A stretch of 64,000 bases of DNA from Dialister succinatiphilus YIT 11850 (GCF_000242435.1 NZ_JH591189.1:133370-197369), one strand, 5' to 3'; numbered from the stretch's first letter, positions 1 through 8,788 are shown. The notes: generated by a model not told the origin, from the sequence alone. Made by a program: numbers and translations.

Positions 1-365
1 AGGGGGGCGAGCGCAGCGAGCCAGTCAGCAGAATGCGTATCAAGCTATATGACCCATAACGACAATCCCGTAACGCTGACTTTATAAGCATTGCCCGCAG
101 GGCAATCCGCAACCCTCGGCCCGAAGGGCCGTCAAACTTAAGAACCTTCTGGCCAAAGGCCGGTCAATCCTAAGAACCTCTTTCCCTGCCCCCTGAGCGA
201 AGCGAACCACAACCCTTCTACACAACCTGCGGCGCCAGCCGCGCCCCTTTTTTATAACTTGCGGCGGAGCCGCCACCACAACCCTCGGCCTGAAAGGCCG
301 TCAACCCTAAGAACCTTACGAACCCTCGGGGCAAAGCCCCGTCAACCCTCACACCGAAGGTGTGC
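1..365. repeat. Hairpin-repeat array, copy A (cut by the window start)
   Basis: This GC-rich non-coding stretch repeats a unit of the form AACCCTC, a 5-7 bp stem, a GAA-like loop, the complementary stem, then GTCAA and often TTAAGAACC. Stems differ from unit to unit (GGCCC/GGGCC, GGGGC/GCCCC, ACACC/GGTGT) yet each pairs with itself. The beginning matches two further copies in the window: a GAGCGCAGCGAGCC motif and a CCCGTAACGCTGACTTTATA motif. Apparent open frames here are products of the repeat and not genes. Confidence 0.8.
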
Positions 366-393
366 TATAATAAAAATCAAATCAGTTGATTAG
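366..393 (+). promoter_or_regulatory. -10 box and small inverted repeat before the CpXC gene
   Basis: TATAAT lies at 366-371 immediately after the last hairpin unit of copy A. The sequence AATCAA-ATCAG-TTGATT forms a 6-bp inverted repeat just downstream and could be an operator. No good -35 box is visible at the right distance. Confidence 0.45.
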
Positions 394-402
394 GAGGCTG
401 TC

Positions 403-1044
403 ATGTCACAGAGTGCAATGCAGGAAATCACCTGCCCCAAGTGCGGGAAGAAACATTCCTTTCAGGTTTGGGACAGTATCAATACCCTTGAATTTCCGGA
501 AATGAAAGAGAAGGTCAGGAACGACGAAGCTTTCCGCTACCGCTGCCCCGACTGCGGTGCCACGGCTCTTTTGAATTACAATTTCCTTTATCACCAGCAG
601 GAGGACAAAATCCTTATTTTTGTGGATGCCGACGGTTCTTCCTATGGGGATATGGAAAAGATTCTGAAGCAGAGAGGTAATGCGTTTGACGGGTACCGGA
701 AGCGCATCGTCCTTTCCTATAACGATTTCAAGGAAAAACTCCTGATTTTCGATGCAGGGCTGGATGACCGGATTGTGGAAATCATTAAGTCTTCCATTTG
801 GGACAATGTGGAGGAACGGTACAAGGATAAGCACATTGATGAAATCTACTTTGCCACCAACGAAGACGGGGAGAATGGATTCCTTTTCCGGAAAGAAGGT
901 CACATGGTGGCGTCCATGGAATTTGACAAGGCTCTTTACAATGCCATCAAAGAAGCGGCCCTTTCCCGTATCGATGCCATTTCCAGAGATGATCTCATTA
1001 TCGACAGAAATTGGGCCAAAACCATTGTAGCCCGTCTGGGATAA
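403..1044 (+). CDS. CpXC domain protein (zinc-ribbon type)
   Basis: The 213-residue product has two CPxCG motifs near its N-terminus, CPKCG at about residues 11-15 and CPDCG at about 49-53. This is the arrangement that defines the CpXC family, where the paired cysteines are expected to bind a metal. The rest is mixed and acidic, with no signal peptide or membrane segment, so it is probably cytoplasmic. AGGAGG lies nine bases before the ATG. The gene stands alone between a repeat array and a strong terminator. Its role is unknown; the family is common in Firmicutes without an assigned function. Confidence 0.8.
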   Translation: MSQSAMQEITCPKCGKKHSFQVWDSINTLEFPEMKEKVRNDEAFRYRCPDCGATALLNYNFLYHQQEDKILIFVDADGSSYGDMEKILKQRGNAFDGYRKRIVLSYNDFKEKLLIFDAGLDDRIVEIIKSSIWDNVEERYKDKHIDEIYFATNEDGENGFLFRKEGHMVASMEFDKALYNAIKEAALSRIDAISRDDLIIDRNWAKTIVARLG

Positions 1045-1061
1045 AACAGGGAAAAATAAAA

Positions 1062-1105
1062 AGAGGCTGTGAAGAAATGATTCCCATTTTTTCACAGCCT
1101 TTTTG
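1062..1105 (+). terminator. Rho-independent terminator after the CpXC gene
   Basis: AGGCTGTGAA pairs with TTCACAGCCT around a 17-nt loop and is followed by TTTTTG. A hairpin of very similar sequence (CTGTGA...CCACAG) recurs at 26021-26058. Confidence 0.85.
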
Positions 1106-1199
1106 CGTGGCAATTTCTGTGTGCAGGGGGAAAATGCCTGCAGGATGACCGGAAAGGGAGTGCAAAGCCGCCGAAGGCGTGTCCAAAGGCGTCATCCGA

Positions 1200-1400
1200 C
1201 ATCGTCATCTCGAGCGGGGCTGCGTGCCGGTATGGGTGGTAAAGACTTTAGGCAATATGAAGCTCTGAGTCGAGAGATCTCCTGCCCCAATGCTTCATGA
1301 ACCATGGTGGAGTGAGATTTCTCCACTCCGCTTCGCTTCGGTCGAAATGACGATAGGGGTGCCCGTCGCCACCGTCATCTCGAGCGGAGGATTTATGAGA
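1200..1400. repeat. Dispersed intergenic repeat (STEAKRSGEIS type)
   Basis: The stretch holds two copies of CGTCATCTCGAGCG (1203-1216 and 1374-1387) around a segment that reads on the minus strand as VISTEAKRSGEIS. That peptide is a familiar false translation of a palindromic intergenic repeat found in many bacterial genomes. No ribosome binding site or conserved protein supports a gene. The wider gap 1106-1510 holds nothing else that I recognise. Confidence 0.55.
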
Positions 1401-1510
1401 AGATTGTCTCGCGGTGTTTTATTCTGCCCCCTGAATAGGGGTGGCAAGGGAACACGATTCGTAAGGAAGCGAAGCGACCTGAGAATCGTGTGACACGCTT
1501 TCCCGTGGAG

Positions 1511-1806
1511 AAGTCCGGCGCAGCCGGATAGGGGGAGGCGAGCGCAGCGAGCCAATCCGCAGAATGTTTTTCATGCCATATGACACAGAAAGTAAATCCC
1601 GTAACGCTGGCTTTATACTCATCGCCCGATAGGGCGATACCACAACCCTCGGCCCGAAGGGCCGTCAAACTTAAGAACCCTTGGGCCCGAAAGGGCCCAT
1701 CAATCCTAAGAACCTTTTTCCGCAACCCTTCTACACAACCCGCCGCCGACAGGCGGCCACAACCCTCGGGGCGAAGCCCCGTCAACCCTCGCGCCAGAGG
1801 CGCGTC
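1511..1806. repeat. Hairpin-repeat array, copy B
   Basis: This copy opens with AAGTCCGGCGCAGCCGGATA and the GAGCGCAGCGAGCC motif. It continues through CCCGTAACGCTGGCTTTATA and then runs as successive hairpin units with stems GGCCC/GGGCC, GGGCCC/GGGCCC, CCGCC/GGCGG, GGGGC/GCCCC and GCGCC/GGCGC. The order matches copy A and copy C closely. It ends against the promoter of the TetR gene. Confidence 0.8.
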
Positions 1807-1812
1807 CCGTGA

Positions 1813-1875
1813 TTGACATCCCCTGCCGGTATCCCCTATAATAGCTACAGTACTAAAAAAACCAAATCAGTACTG
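1813..1875 (+). promoter_or_regulatory. Promoter and candidate operator of the efflux operon
   Basis: TTGACA at 1813-1818 and TATAAT at 1837-1842 are 18 bp apart, a near-consensus sigma-A promoter. Just downstream, CAGTACT (1848-1854) and AGTACTG (1869-1875) form a perfect inverted repeat that also overlaps the ribosome binding site. This is the expected position for an autoregulatory TetR operator, although binding is inferred. Confidence 0.7.
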
Positions 1876-1884
1876 GGAGGAAAA

Positions 1885-2487
1885 ATGAAAGACAGGCTTG
1901 TGCAGGCGACGCTGGAAGAAATGAAATCGCGATCGCTGAAGTTTACCATGGATGATCTGGCAAGGAAACTCCATGTCAGCAAAAGTTCCATTTATAAGAT
2001 GGTGGAGTCCAAGGAGGATCTGGTGCGTCTGGTGATGCACTGGGCCATGGAACGGTTTGACCGGAAAGCGGAGACTCTGCTTCATGGAGAGGGGCCGGTG
2101 AACCGACGGCTCATGGCATTCTGCGGCCTTTTCTTTGATACCTTCTGGTACCTGCCGGATGCGGTGAATGAGGATCTGGAATCCAGGTATGAGGATATCT
2201 GGAAGGAATGGGAGAGCTACCGGGAGTCGAAGTTTGATGATATGGTGGCACTTCTGAAGGAAGGCGTGGATAAAGGGGAGTACCGGAAGGTGAATCTTCC
2301 GGTGGTACGGCAGTGTGTATTCTACGCGGCCCAGGGTCTCACGGATCCTGCCTTCCTTCGTGAAATGAATATGACCGGCAAAGATGTGCTGGAGATTCTG
2401 GAAGATATTATGCTGAAGGGTTTGGAAAAGCAGGAGCATGGACAAAGTCCGGCAGCACCTGCGAAAGAGGGGGAGAAGTCGAGATGA
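1885..2487 (+). CDS. TetR/AcrR-family transcriptional regulator
   Basis: The 200-residue protein begins with a TetR-type helix-turn-helix: residues 18-45 contain FTMDDLARKLHVSKSSIYK followed by VESKEDLV. An all-helical ligand-binding part follows. I chose the ATG at 1885, after GGGAGG, because the longer frame would start inside the -35 box. The stop overlaps the start of the RND adaptor gene (ATGA), so this is the first gene of a three-gene efflux operon and probably its repressor, acting on the inverted repeat upstream. The ligand is unknown. Confidence 0.9.
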   Translation: MKDRLVQATLEEMKSRSLKFTMDDLARKLHVSKSSIYKMVESKEDLVRLVMHWAMERFDRKAETLLHGEGPVNRRLMAFCGLFFDTFWYLPDAVNEDLESRYEDIWKEWESYRESKFDDMVALLKEGVDKGEYRKVNLPVVRQCVFYAAQGLTDPAFLREMNMTGKDVLEILEDIMLKGLEKQEHGQSPAAPAKEGEKSR

Positions 2488-3548
2488 GGAACTGGAAGAA
2501 ATGGGTGTGCCTCGCGGCAGCGGGTATGGCATTTTTCATGGCTGGCTGCGGTAAAGAAGCCGCCGTATCTACGGAAGCGCCGCTGGTGAAGACGGTGGTG
2601 GCAGGAGAAGCAGCCAAAGGGGAAAAGACAAGTTTCTCCGGTACGGTGCATGGGTATTTCGAATCTCCTCTGGCTTTCCAGACAGGAGGACGCATTATGG
2701 CCCGGTATGTGGACCAGGGCCAGCGGGTGAGCGCCGGTGAAGCGCTGATGAAGGTGGATTCCAAGGATGCCGAAGAGCAGGTGGCTTCCGCCCAAAGTGC
2801 GGTCATTGCGTCCCGGGCCAAGGCGGACCTGGCCTATTCTACGCTGGCTCGCTATGAAAAGCTTCACGCTGCCAATGCCATTTCCGATCTGAATATGGAT
2901 CAGGTGAGGAACCAGGCCCAGCTGGCCCAGGCGGAGCTGGATTCTTCGGAGGCCACCCTTTCCCGGGCAGAGAATAATCTGGGCTTTACCCTGCTCACGG
3001 CAGACCGGGACGGAGTCATCGGTTCTACTCTCTATGAGGTGGGGCAGGTGGTGGCTGCCGGTACGCCGGTGGTGACCATTATTGATGATTCCAGACTGGA
3101 TGTGCATATTTCCCTGACAGAAAAGCAGTACCGCTCCTATGGTGTAGGTACGCCGGCTACCGTGACCTTCTGGGCCCTGCCCGGTGTGACGGTAGAAGGG
3201 ACGGTGCGTGATGTGGCAGCCGCTCCCAATTCCCAGACCGGCACCTACGATGCCAAGGTGACCCTGGTGGATCCGCCGGACACCGTGGCTGTAGGCATGA
3301 CGGCAGAAGTGAAATTCGGCAGTCAGAAGGACAGTCAGGGATTCATGATACCGCTGTCGGCCATGGCTTCCCAGAAAGAGAATCCGTCCGTGTGGATCGT
3401 AAAGGACGGCAAAGTCCATCTGGTGCCGGTAACGGTGGGGCGGTATGGGGATGATACCGTGGAAATTACCGGCGGCCTTTCCCGGGGAGACCGTATCGTT
3501 TCCGCCGGCGCTTCCAAGCTGTCGGAAGGTGAAGAGGTGAGGACATGA
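2484..3548 (+). CDS. RND efflux periplasmic adaptor (membrane fusion lipoprotein)
   Basis: This 354-residue HlyD/AcrA-type adaptor links an inner-membrane RND pump to an outer-membrane channel. It has a lipoprotein signal with lipobox MAGC (Cys at about 22). A split lipoyl-like domain follows (GGRIMARYVDQGQRV, then DGVIGSTLYEVGQVV near 175-190), with a helical hairpin between the halves. A beta-barrel and a membrane-proximal domain make up the C-terminus. It overlaps its neighbours by 4 bp on both sides. No TolC-like outer-membrane factor is encoded here, so the pump probably borrows one from elsewhere. Confidence 0.92.
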   Translation: MRNWKKWVCLAAAGMAFFMAGCGKEAAVSTEAPLVKTVVAGEAAKGEKTSFSGTVHGYFESPLAFQTGGRIMARYVDQGQRVSAGEALMKVDSKDAEEQVASAQSAVIASRAKADLAYSTLARYEKLHAANAISDLNMDQVRNQAQLAQAELDSSEATLSRAENNLGFTLLTADRDGVIGSTLYEVGQVVAAGTPVVTIIDDSRLDVHISLTEKQYRSYGVGTPATVTFWALPGVTVEGTVRDVAAAPNSQTGTYDAKVTLVDPPDTVAVGMTAEVKFGSQKDSQGFMIPLSAMASQKENPSVWIVKDGKVHLVPVTVGRYGDDTVEITGGLSRGDRIVSAGASKLSEGEEVRT

Positions 3549-6500
3549 AAAGGCTGAATCTGGCGGAATGGGCCATCCGCCATAGACAGATTATTTATTT
3601 CTTCATCATTTCCATTATCATTGGCGGTGTATTTTCCTATTTCCGGCTGGGACGCAGTGAAGATCCGAATTTCACAATCCGTGAAATGGTGGTGGCCGCT
3701 GCCTGGCCGGGGGCTACGGCAGAGCAGATTACAGACCAGGTCACCTATCCCCTGGAGCAGAAGCTCCAGGACACCAAGGGCCTGGACTATATCAAGTCCT
3801 TCACCCATGACGGGAAGACGGTTATTTATGTGGACTTGAAGGATGAAGTGCCTGCATCGGAAGTGAAGCAGCGCTGGCACGATGTGCGAAACGCCATAAC
3901 CGATGTGTGGGGCGATATGCCTGCCGGCGTTATAGGGCCGGTGATTAACGACCGCTTCGATGATGTGTACGGCTCTATTTACGCTTTGACCGGCGATGAT
4001 TACAGCTATGAGGAAAAGCGCAGGTATGCGGAAAATATCCGCCGGCAGCTGGTGCTGGTGCCGGACGTGCAGCAGGTGAAGCTCCTGGGCGTACAGGAGC
4101 AGATGATTTATGTGGAAATGGACCAGAACAAGCTGGCCTCTTTCGGACTGAATCCTTCTGATATTTACAAGGTGCTGCAGCAGCAGTCCGCCATGATGCC
4201 TGCCGGTACCATCCATACGGATACACGAAATGTGGCTATCCGGGTGGAAGGTCTTCTGGGGACTACGGCAGCTCTGGAAAATATTCCCATCCATGTGGGT
4301 GAGCGCAGTTTCCATCTAGGCGATGTGGCCAAAGTGACCCAGACCTATACGGACCCGGAAACGTCCCTCATGTATTTCAACGGCAAACCGGCCATCGGCA
4401 TTGCCGTGGCCATGGCTGACGGCGGCAATAACCTGACCCTGGGCAAGAACCTGGAGGCTGCCGTAAACAGAATGAAAGGGGACCTTCCGGCAGGCATGGA
4501 AGTGAGCCTAGTGGCTGACCAGCCGAAGGTAGTCAACAATTCCATTGCCGAATTTACGGAAGCCCTGATTGAAGCCCTCATCATCGTAATGGCGGTGAGC
4601 TTCCTGTCCCTGGGCCTTCGGAGCGGCATGGTACTGGCCATGTGCGTGCCGGTGGTGGTGTGCGCCTCTTTCCTCTTCATGAAATGGCGGGGCATTGACC
4701 TTCATATCGTGTCTCTGGGCTCCCTCATCGTGTCCCTGGGCCTTCTTGTGGATGATGCCATCATCGTGATTGAAATGATGCAGGTGAAACTGGAGCATGG
4801 ATGCAGCCGCATGGAGTCAGCCGAAGGCGCCTACAAGGCCTGTGCCGCCCCCATGCTGGCAGGCACCCTGATTACCGCAGCCGGCTTCATTCCCGTGGGC
4901 CTGGCCGTGGGGCAGGTGACAGAATATACCAATTCCCTTTTCTGGGTCATCAGTTCCACCCTGGTACTTTCCTGGATTGCTTCCATTTTTGTCAGTCCTG
5001 TTTTGGGATACCAGTTCATTAAACTGGGAAAACCGAATCCCATCAAGGTGAAAGTGCAGGAAAAGGCTTACAGTGCCTTCCGCAAAGCGGTGAAATGTTT
5101 CATTCATTACAGAAAAACGGCCATTGTGGGCGTGGAAGGCCTTTTCATCTTCTCTCTCCTCACACTGCCCCTGGTGAATCGGGAATTCTTCCCGCCTTCC
5201 GTTCGTCCGGAAATCATTCTGGACGTGAACCTGCCTTCCGGTGCCTCCATTAAAGACACAAAGAAAGTGATGAGCGCCGTGGCAGACAGCCTGTACGGTG
5301 ACAAACGGGTGTCCTCCTTCTCCACCTACATCGGAGATACAGCGCCCCGTTTCATCCTTCTTTTCAGCCCCCAGGCAGCAGAAGACGACCATGGGCAGAT
5401 GATTATCGTAGCCAAAGATACCACCTCCAGGGACAGCCTCCAGAAAGATGTGCAGAAATTCTTGGCCGACAGATATCCGGAAGTGCGGGCCCATACCCGC
5501 TTCATCCAGACCGGGCCGCTGGAAGAATATCCGGTAATGCTCCGACTCCGGGGGCCTGACGCCGGAAAGACGGCAGCCCTGGCAGAAGAGGCACTGGCCC
5601 TGATGAAGCAGAACCCCCACGTCACCAATGCGTCCCTGGACTGGCCGCAGCAGACACCTACGGTTCATCTGAAAATCAACCAGGACAAAGTACGGGAACT
5701 GGGCATCGACAACTATGCCGTTTCCCAGGACCTCTATGTGAAACTGTCGGGTTACAAAGTGGCTGAATCCTACCAGGGCGACCAGCTGGTGCCCATTTCC
5801 TTCCGCCTGGAAGGGGATAACGCCGCCCGTTTGGGAAGCCTTTCCTCCCTGCCGGTATATGTAGGAAACGGGCGCTACGTGCCGCTGGGTGAATTCGCCG
5901 ATATTTCCTACCAGAACGAAACAAGCACCATCTGGCGCAGAAATATTGAACCCTGCATCACCCTCCGCAGTGATATTACCGGTGATGCTACCTCAGATAC
6001 CGTGGCCTCCTCTGTCTATGACAAGACACTGAAAGATTTCAGAAATAACCTGCCCGAAGGGTACACCCTTGAAAAAGGCGGCACCCTGGAACGAAGCGAC
6101 ATTTCCATGGGACAGATCATGGCTACCGTGCCGATTATGATATTCATCATCCTCATGATCCTCATGTTCGAGCTGAAAGACCTGCGCCTTATGATTATTG
6201 CCGCCATCTCCGCTCCCCTGGGCATGATCGGCTGCATCCTCACCCTGGTGGTCACCCAGAAGCCCATGGGCTTCGTAGCTATCATCGGCATGCTGGCCAT
6301 CGGGGGCATGGTGGTGCGAAACAGCATCATCCTGCTGGACCAGATCCGTCAGCACCTGGAAGACGGCATGACTCCCTATCACGCAGTGGTAGAATCGGCG
6401 GTCCTCCGTTTCCGCCCCATCATGCTGACCTCCTTTGCTGAAGTACTGGGCATGATTCCCCTGCTCCCGAACCCCTTCTGGAGCCCCATGTCCGCAGCCT

Positions 6501-6688
6501 TCATAGGCGGCCTCTCCGTGGCCACCCCCCTGGGCCTTCTCTTCGTCCCCGCCCTCTACTCCTTCTGGTATAAAGTGAAAGAACCGGAAGATATAGTGGA
6601 AGAATTTGAAGAACGGGCCGAAGAAAAGAGAGAAAGGAAAGCGGAGAAAGAGAAAGATAAAGAAACCCGGAAAAAGGCAAAGAAATAA
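3545..6688 (+). CDS. RND multidrug efflux permease (AcrB/HAE family)
   Basis: The 1047-residue product has the normal RND length and layout: one N-terminal transmembrane helix (IIYFFIISIIIGGVF), two large periplasmic loops and two clusters of membrane helices. The proton-relay signature LLVDDAIIVIE is present around residues 400-410, as expected for a drug/proton antiporter. The C-terminus is a charged Lys/Glu tail. It is the last gene of the TetR-adaptor-permease operon and is followed at once by a terminator. Substrates cannot be predicted from sequence alone. Confidence 0.95.
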   Translation: MKRLNLAEWAIRHRQIIYFFIISIIIGGVFSYFRLGRSEDPNFTIREMVVAAAWPGATAEQITDQVTYPLEQKLQDTKGLDYIKSFTHDGKTVIYVDLKDEVPASEVKQRWHDVRNAITDVWGDMPAGVIGPVINDRFDDVYGSIYALTGDDYSYEEKRRYAENIRRQLVLVPDVQQVKLLGVQEQMIYVEMDQNKLASFGLNPSDIYKVLQQQSAMMPAGTIHTDTRNVAIRVEGLLGTTAALENIPIHVGERSFHLGDVAKVTQTYTDPETSLMYFNGKPAIGIAVAMADGGNNLTLGKNLEAAVNRMKGDLPAGMEVSLVADQPKVVNNSIAEFTEALIEALIIVMAVSFLSLGLRSGMVLAMCVPVVVCASFLFMKWRGIDLHIVSLGSLIVSLGLLVDDAIIVIEMMQVKLEHGCSRMESAEGAYKACAAPMLAGTLITAAGFIPVGLAVGQVTEYTNSLFWVISSTLVLSWIASIFVSPVLGYQFIKLGKPNPIKVKVQEKAYSAFRKAVKCFIHYRKTAIVGVEGLFIFSLLTLPLVNREFFPPSVRPEIILDVNLPSGASIKDTKKVMSAVADSLYGDKRVSSFSTYIGDTAPRFILLFSPQAAEDDHGQMIIVAKDTTSRDSLQKDVQKFLADRYPEVRAHTRFIQTGPLEEYPVMLRLRGPDAGKTAALAEEALALMKQNPHVTNASLDWPQQTPTVHLKINQDKVRELGIDNYAVSQDLYVKLSGYKVAESYQGDQLVPISFRLEGDNAARLGSLSSLPVYVGNGRYVPLGEFADISYQNETSTIWRRNIEPCITLRSDITGDATSDTVASSVYDKTLKDFRNNLPEGYTLEKGGTLERSDISMGQIMATVPIMIFIILMILMFELKDLRLMIIAAISAPLGMIGCILTLVVTQKPMGFVAIIGMLAIGGMVVRNSIILLDQIRQHLEDGMTPYHAVVESAVLRFRPIMLTSFAEVLGMIPLLPNPFWSPMSAAFIGGLSVATPLGLLFVPALYSFWYKVKEPEDIVEEFEERAEEKRERKAEKEKDKETRKKAKK

Positions 6689-6691
6689 AAA

Positions 6692-6722
6692 AGAATCCAT
6701 CCCGAAAGGGGTGGATTTTTTT
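6692..6722 (+). terminator. Terminator of the efflux operon
   Basis: AATCCATCCC-GAAA-GGGGTGGATT is a 10-bp stem with one mismatch, directly followed by seven T residues, four bases after the permease stop codon. Confidence 0.9.
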
Positions 6723-6734
6723 GATGGGCAGGCC

Positions 6735-6920
6735 CTTTGGGGGCTTGAGGGTTCAAAAGGACACGCCCTGTCGGGCGTGAGGGTTCTAAAGTTTGACGGG
6801 GCTATCGCCCCGAAGGTTCTTAGGTTTGACGCGCCTCCGGCGCGAGGGTTATGGTAGGCGCCTCTAATTTATAGATGGCGCCCTCTTATAATAAAACCTT
6901 GACAACCGCCCTGGCGGGCG
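6735..6920 (-). repeat. Hairpin-repeat array in reverse orientation
   Basis: The same unit seen in copies A to C appears here as its reverse complement. GAGGGTT and GTTTGACG or GGTTCTTAGG flank stems such as ACGCCC/GGGCGT, GGGGC/GCCCC and GCGCC/GGCGC. It lies directly behind the efflux operon terminator. No gene is supported in it. Confidence 0.7.
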
Positions 6921-7054
6921 AGGGAGATTCCCCCTTTGGTGGCTGGCGCCACCACCTTGCCCCCGCTTCGTGGTGGGACTATGGGTACTTAGCTATGGAG
7001 CCATGTCTCTGCAGGAAAACATAGAGCAGTTTATTCTGTCCCCCGGATGGGGGA

Positions 7055-7345
7055 AAGTCCGGCGTAGCCGGATAAGGGGGAGCCGCGTAGCGGCTAATCA
7101 CCAGAATGCTTGCTATGCTATATGACGCAGAAAGCTAATCCCGTAACGCCGACTTTATACTCATCGCCCAAGGGGCGATACCACAACCCTCGGCCCGAAG
7201 GGCCGTCAAACTTACGAACCCTCCGGCCGTTAGGCCGGTCCATCTTAAGAACCCTTTTCCTCAACCCTTTTCCACAACCCGCCGCCGACAGGCGGCCACA
7301 ACCCTCGGGCTGGAAGCCCGTCAACCTACCCCTCTGAACCCTCTG
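7055..7345. repeat. Hairpin-repeat array, copy C
   Basis: This is a third full copy. It has AAGTCCGGCGTAGCCGGATA, a changed arm (AGCCGCGTAGCGGCT instead of GCGAGCGCAGCGAGC), then CCCGTAACGCCGACTTTATA, then hairpin units with stems GGCCC/GGGCC, CCGGCC/GGCCGG, CCGCC/GGCGG and GGGC/GCCC. The array decays into repeated CTCTGAACC pieces up to about 7360. Confidence 0.8.
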
Positions 7346-7557
7346 AACCTTTTGAACCCTTCGTATCCCACCGGAATGGAGTTCCGCAGAGCAGTGAGGA
7401 TAGCTCTATAAACTCATTGCCCGCAGGGGAATACAATAAAAAAGGCAGTCAAAATGACGGTTTTGAAAGTTCATTCATGGAATGAACTTTTAAAATCAAG
7501 TATACAAAAAAAGATAAAAGGCCGGTTACTGCCATGAAAATAATCTGTAAAAAATAT

Positions 7558-7668
7558 TTGCAAAGTCTTCCGCCCTATGCTACAATAGTCCTGCTGGGAT
7601 GGCCCGGCTTTTTTAAATGCCAGGTTTGCAAATTTCTGTTGACTTGTGCATTGTGCTTGTGATATACT
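7558..7668 (+). promoter_or_regulatory. Two promoters upstream of rpmG
   Basis: P1: TTGCAA (7558-7563), 17 bp, TACAAT (7581-7586). P2: TTGACT (7639-7644), 18 bp, TATACT (7663-7668). Both point into the rpmG-secE-nusG cluster; P2 is closer and stronger. A perfect AAAGTTCATT/AATGAACTTT hairpin at about 7467-7491 lies upstream with no gene attached. Confidence 0.65.
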
Positions 7669-7722
7669 AATCAAGCATGTTAATTGGCCGCGGGCCGAGA
7701 AAGATTGAGTGAGGTGTAAAGA

Positions 7723-7872
7723 ATGCGTGAAGGAATTACTCTTGCATGCACAGAATGCAAGCGCCGCAATTATCGTACAAACAAGAATAAAAAGAATACG
7801 ACCGAACGTATCGAAATGATGAAGTATTGCAAATGGTGCCACAAACACACTCTGCATAAAGAAACCAAATAA
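7723..7872 (+). CDS. rpmG: 50S ribosomal protein L33
   Basis: The product is a 49-residue L33 protein of the large ribosomal subunit. It carries the cysteine-containing form with a zinc-ribbon pattern: ACTEC near residue 9 and CKWC near residue 36. The start is the ATG preceded by GAGGTG. Position before secE and nusG is the standard bacterial order. It was found by reading the sequence directly because it is short, and the start coordinate could be off by one base. Confidence 0.93.
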   Translation: MREGITLACTECKRRNYRTNKNKKNTTERIEMMKYCKWCHKHTLHKETK

Positions 7873-7901
7873 TTTTGAGTGATTGAAACTGGGGTGTGAG
7901 C

Positions 7902-8141
7902 ATGGCCAAGGCGAAGCGTAAGACACAGGCAGCGAAAGCACAGGAAGCTAATGCTTCATGGACCAGGTTTTTCAAGGAAACCAAGATGGAAATGAAAAAG
8001 GTCATCTGGCCTGAAAAGCGCCAGATGGTCCAGTACACCATTGCCGTCATCGTGTCCGTGATTTTGGTTTCATTCCTGATCGTTGCAGTAGACTTCGTAT
8101 TCAGTGGCCTCTCCAAATTGTTAGTACACGCTGTGGGCTGA
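7902..8141 (+). CDS. secE: Preprotein translocase subunit SecE
   Basis: This 79-residue single-pass membrane protein of the SecYEG translocon has the short Gram-positive-type form. A basic N-terminus precedes the SecE signature (FKETKMEMKKVIWP), then one transmembrane helix (AVIVSVILVSFLIVAVDFVF). The ATG at 7902 follows GGGGTGTG at good spacing; a GTG six bases earlier is less likely. It sits 30 bp after rpmG and 13 bp before nusG, presumably co-transcribed. Confidence 0.95.
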   Translation: MAKAKRKTQAAKAQEANASWTRFFKETKMEMKKVIWPEKRQMVQYTIAVIVSVILVSFLIVAVDFVFSGLSKLLVHAVG

Positions 8142-8154
8142 AAGGAGAGAGACT

Positions 8155-8778
8155 ATGTCGGATATGGAAGTTGAAAACAAGAATGTAAAAGCAGAAAATC
8201 AGGCTGAAGTCAGTGCTCCGACCGAAATTGGCGAACCTACTGAAGGGGCCAAGAAAGATATCCGCTGGTATGTCATTCATACCTATTCCGGATATGAAAA
8301 CAAGGTCAAAGATACGCTGACAAGGAAAGTTCATTCCATGGGAATGGACGATACCATCCGTGAAATTCTGCTCCCACTGGAAGAAGAGGAAGAAGAAAAA
8401 GACGGGAAGGTAAAACTTGTCTCCCGTAAAGTATTCCCCGGCTATCTCCTCATCCGGATGGAAGTGAATGACAGGAGCTGGTACGTGGTCAGAAATACGC
8501 CCGGTGTTACCGGTTTCGTAGGAACCACCACCAAGCCGATTCCTCTTTCCGATGAAGAAGCTGAAAAAATCATTCATGGCGGCACCAAAGCAGCAAAGAA
8601 TGAAATCAATGTAAAACCGGGTGACCGGATTCGCATAACAAAAGGCGTGTTCGAAGATCGGACCGCCGTGGTTCTGGAAGTTTCCGATGACAAGACCAAA
8701 ATCAAGGCTGACATCAGCAACTTCGGTACCACTACTACGATAGAGCTGGAAGCCGGTTCTTTTGAACCTCTTCCTTAA
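8155..8778 (+). CDS. nusG: Transcription termination/antitermination factor NusG
   Basis: The 207-residue protein binds RNA polymerase and modulates pausing and termination. An acidic N-terminal extension of about 35 residues precedes the NGN domain (WYVIHTYSGYENKV). The KOW motif (VKPGDRIRITKGVFEDRTAVV) is near the C-terminus. The start follows AGGAGAG. It is the normal neighbour of secE and of the L11 operon. Confidence 0.97.
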   Translation: MSDMEVENKNVKAENQAEVSAPTEIGEPTEGAKKDIRWYVIHTYSGYENKVKDTLTRKVHSMGMDDTIREILLPLEEEEEEKDGKVKLVSRKVFPGYLLIRMEVNDRSWYVVRNTPGVTGFVGTTTKPIPLSDEEAEKIIHGGTKAAKNEINVKPGDRIRITKGVFEDRTAVVLEVSDDKTKIKADISNFGTTTTIELEAGSFEPLP

Positions 8779-8788
8779 ATATACTCTT

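Noticed and set aside
1103-1816. Several 60-130 codon open frames in the intergenic repeats
   Set aside because: They follow the repeat sequence on both strands, lack ribosome binding sites and match the known false-peptide pattern STEAKRSGEIS.
1813-1884. Upstream extension of the TetR gene to 1813
   Set aside because: The extension would begin in the TTGACA box and include the operator; GGAGG supports the start at 1885.
7430-7720. A tRNA gene near rpmG-secE, as in many bacteria
   Set aside because: I looked for a cloverleaf and a TTCRA loop in the gap and found only promoters and a small hairpin.
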